Assembly (NCBI RefSeq): GCF_050016015.1
Contig: NZ_JBNHEQ010000015.1
Coordinates: forward strand, 12,242 to 76,241
Source: Trichodesmium sp002260545
GTDB lineage: Bacteria > Cyanobacteriota > Cyanobacteriia > Cyanobacteriales > Microcoleaceae
Length of the DNA: 64,000 nt
Direction of reading: 5' to 3'
Positions within the stretch are counted from its first letter, which is position 1; each line of letters opens with the position of its first letter. The position numbers were made by a program, and so were the translations under genes. Below, piece by piece: positions 53,583 through 61,225 of the stretch. Under the pieces are notes generated by a model. It saw only the letters and a list, made by a program, of their open reading frames with translations. It was not told the DNA's origin and made no database searches.

Positions 53583-54230
53583 ATGAACTTAACCGAAAAC
53601 TTACAACAACTTCAAACTGAAATAGAAGCAAAACTACCAGAAGATGCAAAGGCAAAAATGCAAAAAGCTGTAGTTGACTTATCTGATTCTGGCATTATTA
53701 ACAACAGCTTAAAAATAGGAGAAAAAGTTCCTGAATTTAGCTTACAAAATGCAGTAGGTAACGCAGTAGATTTAAAATCATTACTTGCAGAAAATCCTGT
53801 AGTAATTTCCTTCTATCGTGGCGGATGGTGTCCTTACTGCAACATGGAATTAAGAGGTTTACAAAAGTATCTACCAGAAATCACAGAATTAGGAGCAAAA
53901 TTAATCGCAATTTCTCCAGAAACTCCAGATAATTCTCTTTCTACTACAGAAAAAAACGAACTAACTTTTGAAGTATTAAGTGATGTAGGAAATCAAGTTG
54001 CTAAAAAATTTGGTTTAGTCTTTCAGGTTCCCGAAGAATTACGCCCAATTTATCAAAATTTTGGTATTGACCTACCTGCTTATAACGGCGATAAAAGTTT
54101 TGAATTACCGATAGCTGCTACTTATGTAGTTGGTACTGATGGTACAGTTATTCATAGTTTTGTAGACCCAGATTATACAAAACGCCTCGACCCAGAAGAG
54201 ATTATTAATGTGTTAAAAAAAGTCAAATAG
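53583..54230 (+). CDS. Peroxiredoxin-like (AhpC/TSA) protein
   Basis: A 215-aa thioredoxin-fold protein. The redox centre is C83-P-Y-C86 in RGGWCPYCNMEL, a CxxC as in thioredoxins rather than the single-Cys PxxxTxxC of classic peroxiredoxins. The N-terminal helical region (1-45) precedes the domain. It probably reduces peroxides or protein disulphides in the cytoplasm. Start ATG at 53583. Stands alone. Confidence 0.9.
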   Translation: MNLTENLQQLQTEIEAKLPEDAKAKMQKAVVDLSDSGIINNSLKIGEKVPEFSLQNAVGNAVDLKSLLAENPVVISFYRGGWCPYCNMELRGLQKYLPEITELGAKLIAISPETPDNSLSTTEKNELTFEVLSDVGNQVAKKFGLVFQVPEELRPIYQNFGIDLPAYNGDKSFELPIAATYVVGTDGTVIHSFVDPDYTKRLDPEEIINVLKKVK

Positions 54231-54367
54231 TACCCTAGAGATTCCTTTAATTAGATAGAAAGATTCAAGTAGGAGATAACAGTTGTTTACCCCTACTTTT
54301 TTAGACTAAATTGTAGAATAATTTAACCTGATTTAGCTTACAGAGGTTTTCATTTCAGTAGACAACA

Positions 54368-54418
54368 GTAGGGGCGTTTGCGGAGCATTCCGGAACGGAA
54401 ATGGCTATTCGCCCCTAC
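54368..54418. repeat. GTAGGGGCG palindromic repeat, copy 1
   Basis: GTAGGGGCG at 54368-54376 and CGCCCCTAC at 54410-54418 enclose a GTTTGCGGAGCATTCCGG word, itself a dispersed repeat. Confidence 0.8.
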
Positions 54419-54493
54419 AGAGTTTTGGTTATGAAGATGTGGTTCATCAACCTGAAAAGCTCTGTACATAAAGAAGAGGCAAAGTGAGGAAAC

Positions 54494-54928
54494 ATGAAAA
54501 AATTGCCAAAAATTCCCTCAATCAAATCTCAAAACTGGTCAATTGAAAAATTACCAGGTTTAAGCAAACAACACCAAACTTTACTAATAGAAAGTGGAAT
54601 TACCAACACTAGAAAACTATTAGAAATAACTTACAGTCCCCAACAAAAATTAATCCTAGCAAGTCAACTAAAAATTCATCCTCAATATGTTAAAAAATGG
54701 GTAGCATTAGCAAACTTAGCTAGAGTTCCTAGTATTGGCTGTGAATACTGTGGACTTCTGCTTCATGCTGGTATTGCTTCAGTTTCTCAACTATCTCAAA
54801 TACCTGTCCAGAGATTGCATCAACAAATACTCAAATTACAGGTATCAACTATGCAACGTCGCGACCTTTGTCCTACTGTAGATTTAGTTCAAAAATGGGT
54901 TCAACAAGCTCAATTTTTATCATTATGA
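54494..54928 (+). CDS. DUF4332 helix-hairpin-helix protein
   Basis: A 144-aa protein of the DUF4332 family. It has tandem helix-hairpin-helix-like units: EKLPGLSKQHQTLLIESGIT and NLARVPSIGCEYCGLLLHAG, each followed by a hydrophobic helix. HhH folds often bind DNA or act as protein modules; the family's role is unknown. A lone CEYC pair is present. The start ATG (54494) follows GAGGAAAC. A GTAGGGGCG element lies upstream at 54368-54418. Confidence 0.8.
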   Translation: MKKLPKIPSIKSQNWSIEKLPGLSKQHQTLLIESGITNTRKLLEITYSPQQKLILASQLKIHPQYVKKWVALANLARVPSIGCEYCGLLLHAGIASVSQLSQIPVQRLHQQILKLQVSTMQRRDLCPTVDLVQKWVQQAQFLSL

Positions 54929-54964
54929 AGAAGGAAGAAGGAAGAAGTTTGAAAATCTACATTT

Positions 54965-54992
54965 GTAACGGCGAATGGCCATTCGCCCCTAC
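54965..54992. repeat. GTAGGGGCG palindromic repeat, copy 2 (one arm imperfect)
   Basis: GGCGAATGGCCATTCGCC is perfect at 54970-54987; the outer GTA pairs less well. It lies 10 bp before the DUF1800 stop codon, so it may be part of the 3'-end structure of two convergent genes. Confidence 0.8.
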
Positions 54993-55001
54993 AATTTACA
55001 T

Positions 55002-56366
55002 TTAATACTTCATAAATTCAGGACTACCAAAGATTAAAGCTGCCCTCAAATCAGCAGAACTCTTTTCGATTACTCCACGAGTTTGAGCAGAAAAATTATT
55101 ACCTAAAGTAGCCATTAATTCTTCCGCACTAATAGGTTGACCCCTACCCAATAAACCACCAGACAAAGGCACAGCTAAACTACTACGTCGAATCATTGTA
55201 TCTGAATCTAACCAAGCTTCTTTTGTATTTTTATAACCGTCGGGAGTAACACAACCATAAAGAGGCATTCCTAACTGGTCTAAAATCCCATTAATAGGTC
55301 GAAAATTATCAACTTCATTACCAATAGCTCTCATAGCAGAAGCCACAAACCGATAAGGATTTTTAAACTTAGAATTATGTACCTCTGAGTGCCAAAACTC
55401 TGAACTGTTGAAGAGAGTATTTAGTACCTGAAAAATATTACCTCCACTCTCCAAAAAACTCTTAGCTAAAACATTAACTAAAGATTCTGGAGGTTGGTCT
55501 AAAACAAAAGTTTGAGCTAACTTATAACTAATATGTTTAGCCGTGGCAGGATGACTAGCCAAAATATCTAAAGCATTTTCTCCTTCAGCCATGCCATTTT
55601 CTTTAATTGTTTGTCCGAGAAAAATTTTATCTCCTGGTTCGTGACGTTTTTCATCAAAATAAAATCCATCTGTATCTTCTGCTCTTTTATTATTAGGAGG
55701 GAGACCCCAACCAGTAAAAATTTTTGCTAAAGCAATAACATCATCTTGAGTATAGCTTCCATCCACACCTAAAGTATGTAATTCTAATAATTCTCTAGCA
55801 TAATTTTCGTTGATTTTACCTCTACGACTTTGCCAATTATCTAAATAAATTAACATCGCTGGATGATGAGCAGTAGCTCCTAATAATTCTCTAAACTTTC
55901 CCAAAGCATGAGGTCTAATTGCCTGTTGTTCATAAGAGCTAAAATATAACCGATTGAGTCCTTGACGACCAAAAATATTAAAGTGATTGTACCAAAAATC
56001 TACCATCACTTCTTCTAAATGACGCGGACTTTCTAATGTTCGTAAAAAACGACCTTTAGTCGCTTGTAAAAATATTTTTTGTTCAAAACGTCGTTTGATT
56101 CTATTTAATCCTCTCTGGTCTAATTTTAATTCTTTTCCCTGTTGTTGAAGTTGTTGTAATTCTGTAATTATTTCACTGGGAGTTAGAGGTAATGTATCGA
56201 GATATTCTAGCTTTTGAGTTAATAGTTTTGGGTAGGGAATAGAATTAGGTTTCAGTTGAGATTGAATATAAATTTCTAAACCAATATTTTTAATATTTTC
56301 AATTTGCCCAGGAGTCGGTCCGAAACTGAGGCGATTAATTAGGTGTAAAATTTTAATATCAGTCAT
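55002..56366 (-). CDS. DUF1800 domain protein
   Basis: A 454-aa protein of the DUF1800 family. It begins MTDIKILHLINRLSFGPTPG (start chosen at ATG 56366; an in-frame TTG at 56378 would add four residues) and has LEEVMVDFWYNHFNI, NYARELLELHTLGVDGSYTQ, and QDDVIALAKIFTGW typical of the family. These proteins are often exported and are found next to DUF1501 genes elsewhere; no DUF1501 gene is visible here and no signal peptide is obvious. Function unknown. Confidence 0.88.
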   Translation of the reverse strand: MTDIKILHLINRLSFGPTPGQIENIKNIGLEIYIQSQLKPNSIPYPKLLTQKLEYLDTLPLTPSEIITELQQLQQQGKELKLDQRGLNRIKRRFEQKIFLQATKGRFLRTLESPRHLEEVMVDFWYNHFNIFGRQGLNRLYFSSYEQQAIRPHALGKFRELLGATAHHPAMLIYLDNWQSRRGKINENYARELLELHTLGVDGSYTQDDVIALAKIFTGWGLPPNNKRAEDTDGFYFDEKRHEPGDKIFLGQTIKENGMAEGENALDILASHPATAKHISYKLAQTFVLDQPPESLVNVLAKSFLESGGNIFQVLNTLFNSSEFWHSEVHNSKFKNPYRFVASAMRAIGNEVDNFRPINGILDQLGMPLYGCVTPDGYKNTKEAWLDSDTMIRRSSLAVPLSGGLLGRGQPISAEELMATLGNNFSAQTRGVIEKSSADLRAALIFGSPEFMKY

Positions 56367-56378
56367 AATCTTGATCAA

Positions 56379-56905
56379 AGAAAGAGTTATCAGTCCAGTA
56401 GGGTGCGTTTCCGCTAAGAGCGGACATGAAAAGACGGCTAAAATCTAGACTGCAAAAGGTATTTAACAATCCGTCGTAACGCATCATTTTAGCGATCTTA
56501 TCGGGTCTGTTACATTTTATGCACCGCCCTACTAGACTGACACAGCTAAAAGTGTGCATTAGCTTTTTTCATAATCACCCCATCGCCCCATCGCCCCATC
56601 ACCCCATTTTCTAATGCACCATTTAAGGTGTGTCGGTCCACTACCCTAAATCTTTCGGTGCGTTACGCTTTCCTGCGGAATGCTGCGCAAACGCTAACAC
56701 ACCCTACTGGCTCAGACGATTAATTAGGTGTAAAATTTTAGAATCGGCCATTTCAGTTATCAGTGGGGTAATATAATTTCGTTGATTGTCATACAATGCG
56801 TAGGGGCGAATGGCCATTCGCCCCTACAATATAGATTCTTCTCTTTAATACTAAATAATACAGATGCTACCGGATTAGATATAACACGCTTATCATAAAA
56901 TAATA
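56379..56905. repeat. Repeat-rich spacer with a DUF1800 5' remnant
   Basis: Contains a reversed copy of the GGTGCGTTACGACGGATTG repeat (56397-56500), CCCCATCGCCCCATCG runs, and at 56707-56751 (minus) a 15-codon remnant MADSKILHLINRLSQ that matches the first codons of the DUF1800 gene. A perfect 28-bp GTAGGGGCG palindrome is at 56800-56827. Confidence 0.65.
56800..56827. repeat. GTAGGGGCG palindromic repeat, copy 3 (perfect)
   Basis: Perfect 28-bp palindrome whose arm is GTAGGGGCGAATGG. Confidence 0.9.
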
Positions 56906-57881
56906 TTAGTCATAAATCGAACAATTTAACCCTGCATCTTCAGGTGTTGAAAACTTCATAGGAATAAATGTGAAGCCGAACATCCTATTCGCACAAGGAA
57001 CAATCTTAACTAACTCCAAGGGTAGTTTTTGGCGATCGCCTGTCCCTGGTTTAAATTTAATTTTTCCTGTTACCCCATCAATACTGAAACTTTCATCTGC
57101 CAGGATATTCTGAATTCCCTGACGAGTAGTTTGTTGCCGAATTCCTTCAAGCAACACTTTCGCTGCATCATACAGCCCTTTTCAGATTTATAAACCACAT
57201 CGTCATAACCAAAACCCTGTAGGGGCGTTAACGTTTGCGGAGCATTCCGATAGGAAAGTTGTGCGTAGCTAACGGCCGTTCGCCCCTACTGTGGTTTACT
57301 GAAATGAAAACTGCTGTAAGCTGTACTAATTCGGAAGAAAAATTCTCGACGATTTTGTGTGAGTTCAGATGTACTCGCACCAGGAGAAACTGATACTAAT
57401 TGATTTCGGTTATATAGAAGCCCTAACAGTATCTCCAAAAAATAGGTTGGAGGGAGAATTAATTGATAAAAAATGGGTAATAATTGATTTTATGATTGGA
57501 TGAGTGGGAAATATCTAATACACCCCATCTCCCCATCTCCCCATCTCTCCACACTCCCATACGGACGCCCTTATGCAACGTCCCTACCCCCACTCCCCTA
57601 CTCCCCTACTATCAATCTATAATTTTAAATAGATCCCTTCAGGGGTTATATATATCTACAGTTGCCATCGTCATCTCACTGGCCCAATGACCAATAACAC
57701 CTAGAATTTCTGACCGTTTGACTATTGTATTGGCAACATTCTTTGCTTGCCCCTCAAGGTTAGCATCATTAGCAATGATAACTTTTAAACCTTTTCCATT
57801 CAAGTTTTTCGAGTCTAGAAAATTTGCACCAGGTAAAGTCGAATTAAAGGATTGATTCTTTTTAAATAGGTGAAAGTTCAA
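56906..57881 (-). pseudogene. Branched-chain-type ABC transporter substrate-binding protein, broken by repeat insertions
   Basis: Three collinear minus-strand pieces of one gene are visible. Piece 1 (57881-57639): VIIANDANLEGQAKNVANTI and EILGVIGHWASEMTMATVDI, the N-terminal lobe. Piece 2 (57420-57303, other frame): LYNRNQLVSVSPGASTSELT then REFFFRISTAY. Piece 3 (57181-56906): GLYDAAKVLLEGIRQQTTRQ, SIDGVTGKIKF and LELVKIVP, the C-terminal lobe. Between pieces 1 and 2 lie CCCCATCTCC runs, and between 2 and 3 a GTAGGGGCG element. Parts of the central domain are missing. It cannot yield a working receptor. Confidence 0.78.
57219..57289. repeat. GTAGGGGCG palindromic repeat, copy 4, within the pseudogene
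   Basis: Arms GTAGGGGCG / CGCCCCTAC, with outer words AAACCACA (57192-57199) and TGTGGTTT (57290-57297) adding a second complementary pair. Confidence 0.75.
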
Positions 57882-58220
57882 ATATTAAACCATATCTCCT
57901 CACAAAACTATTGTTATGGCAGAATGTGACCCCTAACTGCTCATCAATGTGTAAGAAAATTCACGTCCACCCACAATAAAAAGTTAATTGTGATAACTAA
58001 TGTGTAAGAAAATTCACGTCCACCCACAATAAAAAGTTAATTGTGATAACTCATGCACATTTTCCCACTTCCCCAAAAACTAGGAGATGATAAAAATATA
58101 GAGCAGGACTTACACAACAGCACTAAATATAGTAGCTTATTTGGAATAGTGACCAATTAATACTCTATATATAGAGTCAATGCCCAAGTCCTGCTCAATT
58201 CAAAAAACAAGGAGAAAATT
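57882..58220. promoter_or_regulatory. Structured leader of the first PGB gene
   Basis: Two 53-bp direct units (57948-58000 and 58001-58053, TGTGTAAGAAAATTCACGTC...) are followed by an inverted pair GAGCAGGACTT (58101-58111) / AAGTCCTGCTC (58186-58196) and an internal perfect palindrome ACTCTATATATAGAGT (58162-58177). The SD AAGGAG precedes the ATG at 58221. The whole block recurs at 63211-63484. Confidence 0.8.
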
Positions 58221-58694
58221 ATGCTTGCTGGAACTCAAACAACTACTACTCGTCCTACTATATCCCTTGGTAGCACTGGTGAAGATGTGAAATATTTACA
58301 AACAGTTTTGAATACCATTGTTGCTAATAATAGCTTAGTAGTTGATGGAATATTTGGTGTAGCAACACAAGAAGCTGTCATAGCTTTTCAAAAATCCTCT
58401 GGTTTAACTGCGGATGGAATTGTGGGTCCCCAAACTTGGGGATTAATAGATACAGGGAAAATTGCCCGCCCTACTCTGTATTTTGGTAGCACTGGAGAAG
58501 ATGTAGAATATCTACAAAAATGGTTAAATGCTGCTGGATTTGGTTCTTTAGTAGTTGATGGAATATTTGGTGTAGCAACAGAAGAAGCTGTGAAGAAATT
58601 CCAAAAATACTATGGTTTAACTGTGGATGGAATTGTTGGTCCCCAAAGTTGGGCAAAATTAGAATTGATCGATCTTGAGGATTCAATTCACTAA
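58221..58694 (+). CDS. Two-domain peptidoglycan-binding protein, family A copy 1
   Basis: A 157-aa protein of two PG_binding_1 modules (about residues 14-75 and 85-150), each with the pattern STGEDVxYLQxxL ... LVVDGIFGVAT-EAVxxFQK ... LTxDGIVGPQTW. No signal peptide, transmembrane helix or hydrolase domain is seen. PG_binding_1 domains normally attach a hydrolase to cell wall; alone they may bind wall, other proteins or regulate a separate enzyme. The SD is AAGGAG. The gene and its leader are duplicated at 63485. Confidence 0.87.
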   Translation: MLAGTQTTTTRPTISLGSTGEDVKYLQTVLNTIVANNSLVVDGIFGVATQEAVIAFQKSSGLTADGIVGPQTWGLIDTGKIARPTLYFGSTGEDVEYLQKWLNAAGFGSLVVDGIFGVATEEAVKKFQKYYGLTVDGIVGPQSWAKLELIDLEDSIH

Positions 58695-58704
58695 TCAAAA
58701 CTAA

Positions 58705-58726
58705 CAAAACCATAGCTATGGTTTTG
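58705..58726. terminator. Perfect 22-bp palindrome after the first PGB gene
   Basis: Arms CAAAACCATAG / CTATGGTTTTG, about 10 bp after the stop. A classical T-run is not obvious after the stem. An identical palindrome is at 63969-63990. Confidence 0.55.
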
Positions 58727-58864
58727 GTAGCTATCAACAAACCATTTTTTGACCAGCATTCAGTCTTCAGCTAAAATTCGGGGGTGAAAATCCTCATTAT
58801 ACGACTTGAAAACTGATTACTGATTGCTACAATCATCTTCAACTAAACTAAGGAATTTTCTCAA

Positions 58865-59182
58865 ATGACTGTATCAACAATGACTGTATCAAGCTTGCCA
58901 GTATTAAAAGAAGGAGATAGTGGAGATAGTGTTCGGTTTCTTGAACAATTGTTATCCTCAATCTATTGGTTTGGTATGCAACCAAGTAGACCATCTCTGA
59001 TTACAACTAACGTGAGATTTGATGCCAACTACGATAGTCAATGCCAACAAATAGTAACTGAGTTTCAGGAAAATTATAACGCTACTTTTCCTTTTCCATC
59101 GCCTGAGATTACAGTCGATGGAGTGGTAGGTCCCCAAACCTGGAAAGCGTTAGGTGATGCTATCTTCAAATACACCTATTGA
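58865..59182 (+). CDS. Single-domain peptidoglycan-binding protein
   Basis: A 105-aa protein with one PG_binding_1 module: LPVLKEGDSGDSVRFLEQLL and ITVDGVVGPQTWKALGDAIF. The central loop (MQPSRPSLITTNVRFDANYD) is longer than in its neighbours. No signal peptide. AAGGAA lies 9 bases before the ATG. It is separate from both duplicated families, so it probably diverged earlier. Confidence 0.8.
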   Translation: MTVSTMTVSSLPVLKEGDSGDSVRFLEQLLSSIYWFGMQPSRPSLITTNVRFDANYDSQCQQIVTEFQENYNATFPFPSPEITVDGVVGPQTWKALGDAIFKYTY

Positions 59183-59512
59183 AGTAGCACTCAGCAGTCA
59201 GCGTTCAGCTAACAGCTTTCCTGGCGTGTATAATGGGGGATTGAGACCCCATTAACACACACCACTAATTTTCAAAAAATATAGTGGGGGACTCCCTCCC
59301 CTCGGATTTTTAGCTGAAAGCTGTTAACGCAGTTACGACCTAGGAGGATAGCTGATAGCTGATAGCTAGTTAAAACTTAAACACTCTTGTTGCTACATCT
59401 CTAGATATGACTGCAACAAGAATGTACAAACTCTTGGAGTTTACTCCAGGGGTGAGTGACCAAATCGATCTAATTTCTCATACTCATCTATCCTAATACA
59501 GGAGAATTAACA
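59183..59512. other. Spacer with dispersed repeats
   Basis: Contains CAGCAGTCAGCGTTCAGC words, an AACGCAGTTACGACCTAGG word also seen near 5560 in changed form, and from about 59400 the leader shared with the gene at 60255. Confidence 0.5.
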
Positions 59513-59956
59513 ATGACTTTAAGTGTTTCAAGTTCTTTTTCTTTACCAGTTTTACGCAACGGAAGCAACGGTTCTGATGTGACTTTAGTCCAACGTCTTC
59601 TCAATGATGCTGGCTATGGTTCTTTAGTGGCAGATGGTATCTTTGGTGTTAGCACTGACGCCGCAGTTAAGCAGTTCCAAAAAGACCGAAATTTAACAGT
59701 GGATGGTGTTGTTGGTTCTCAAACTTGGGAAGCTTTACTGCCTCCTACTATCGGTCGGGGTAGCAGGGGTGATGATGTTGAACGTCTGCAAATTATCCTA
59801 AATGAAATGGGCTATTCTCTAGTTGGAGATGGTATTTTTGGTTCCAACACTGAAGCAGTTGTCAAGGAATTCCAAAAAAATAGCCGCTTAGAAGTTGATG
59901 GCATTGTCGGTTCTTTAACTTGGTATGCTCTGATGAGCATTATGATTACACATTAA
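59513..59956 (+). CDS. Two-domain peptidoglycan-binding protein, family B copy 1
   Basis: A 147-aa protein: MTLSVSSSFSLPVLRNGSNG, then module 1 (about 10-70, LVADGIFGVSTDAAVKQFQK) and module 2 (about 78-145, LVGDGIFGSNTEAVVKEFQK). No signal peptide or catalytic domain. The SD AGGAG is 9 bases before the ATG. It is virtually identical, in DNA as well as protein, to the gene at 60255 until the last residues (SIMITH here). Confidence 0.87.
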   Translation: MTLSVSSSFSLPVLRNGSNGSDVTLVQRLLNDAGYGSLVADGIFGVSTDAAVKQFQKDRNLTVDGVVGSQTWEALLPPTIGRGSRGDDVERLQIILNEMGYSLVGDGIFGSNTEAVVKEFQKNSRLEVDGIVGSLTWYALMSIMITH

Positions 59957-60147
59957 CGATTTTGAGAAAGTACTGGCTTAACCCACGCGAGCGTGTTTAG
60001 ACTTCCGGTTCGTTCTCCATGGAAGTAGCGATAGTATTCCCAGGAATGTTATTGAGAGCGAGAGCGTGGCAGTCAGAACTTTAACCCTGACCGATAATAT
60101 AGACAAAGGATATTTTAAGCTGTTCAGGTGTTGGCTTGTTTCCTGGG

Positions 60148-60254
60148 AGCGAGCGCAACAAGAATGTACAAACTCTTGGATTTTAGTCCAGGGGTGACTG
60201 ACCAAATCAATTTAATTTCTCATACTCATCTATCCTAATACAGGAGAATTAACA
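60148..60254 (+). promoter_or_regulatory. Duplicated leader of family B genes
   Basis: The ~105 bp upstream of 60255 match the bases upstream of 59513 almost throughout (CAACAAGAATGTACAAACTC and following). So promoter and gene were duplicated together. Confidence 0.6.
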
Positions 60255-60698
60255 ATGACTTTAAGTGTTTCAAGTTCTTTTTCTTTACCAGTTTTACGCA
60301 ACGGAAGCAACGGTTCTGATGTGACTTTAGTCCAACGTCTTCTCAATGATGCTGGCTATGGTTCTTTAGTGGCAGATGGTATCTTTGGTGTTAGCACTGA
60401 CGCCGCAGTTAAGCAGTTCCAAAAAGACCGAAATTTAACAGTGGATGGTGTTGTTGGTTCTCAAACTTGGGAAGCTTTACTGCCTCCTACTATCGGTCGG
60501 GGTAGCAGGGGTGATGATGTTGAACGTCTGCAAATTATCCTAAATGAAATGGGCTATTCTCTAGTTGGAGATGGTATTTTTGGTTCCAACACTGAAGCAG
60601 TTGTCAAGGAATTCCAAAAAAATAGCCGCTTAGAAGTTGATGGCATTGTCGGTTCTTTAACTTGGTATGCTCTGATGAGCAATATGATTAGAGATTAA
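60255..60698 (+). CDS. Two-domain peptidoglycan-binding protein, family B copy 2
   Basis: A 147-aa near-perfect duplicate of the gene at 59513; the only visible protein change is the C-terminus (SNMIRD instead of SIMITH). The lack of silent differences indicates a recent duplication or ongoing gene conversion. The 298-bp gap between copies carries a GC-richer segment (59980-60150) with GAGCGAGAGCGTGGC-like words of foreign look, perhaps a mobile element remnant. Confidence 0.87.
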   Translation: MTLSVSSSFSLPVLRNGSNGSDVTLVQRLLNDAGYGSLVADGIFGVSTDAAVKQFQKDRNLTVDGVVGSQTWEALLPPTIGRGSRGDDVERLQIILNEMGYSLVGDGIFGSNTEAVVKEFQKNSRLEVDGIVGSLTWYALMSNMIRD

Positions 60699-60793
60699 GG
60701 ATTTTTAGGTTGTATTATCCAAGTGTGGGAGTTCAATGCTCCCACTGAGGAATTCAGTTATTCAGACAGATGAGATTTGAGGAGAATACTCTC

Positions 60794-60955
60794 ATGCAAG
60801 TTAGATGGAAAACTTTATTAGTCAGAATAACAGTCTGGTTAAGTTTAGAGATTTGGCTAAATTTAGTAGGACTTGATTACTTGGCTGATTACAGTGAGTT
60901 TATTTTTGAGCAGAATAATGGCTTTGTTGAGCTTTGTTGTGTGAATCTGGGCTAA
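60794..60955 (+). CDS. Small hypothetical protein
   Basis: A 53-aa protein beginning MQVRWKTLLVRITVWLSLEI, with a hydrophobic, possibly membrane-associated helix (VRITVWLSLEIWLNLVGL) and DYLADYSEFIFE. I start at the ATG at 60794 because AGGAG lies 9 bases before; the frame is open to 60770. I do not recognise a named family. Confidence 0.5.
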   Translation: MQVRWKTLLVRITVWLSLEIWLNLVGLDYLADYSEFIFEQNNGFVELCCVNLG

Positions 60956-61225
60956 TGCTAGAGAATTAATACTTTATGTGTTCTGTGTGTTTCTTTACCA
61001 CTATAGAGTTAGGGGGTACTCTTGAGGTCTGCCAAGCAAAGTGGTTTCAGATTAATGTGAGATATATCACTCTGTTTAAACTTAGCAGTCACAATATAAC
61101 AACCGGGTTATCACGGAGTTTCAGGATTTTTCTCACAGCTAAAACCTAAAATCTTAGAGATGATTGAATCGTAATATAAACTGTGGTTACTTTTGTCTGC
61201 TTATGGCTCTCATTTCAAACATTTA

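Noticed and set aside
59978..60205. A 75-aa minus-strand protein between the family B genes
   Set aside because: No SD, no recognised motif, and half of it is the antisense of the duplicated leader. It may cover a mobile-element scar but is not a convincing gene.
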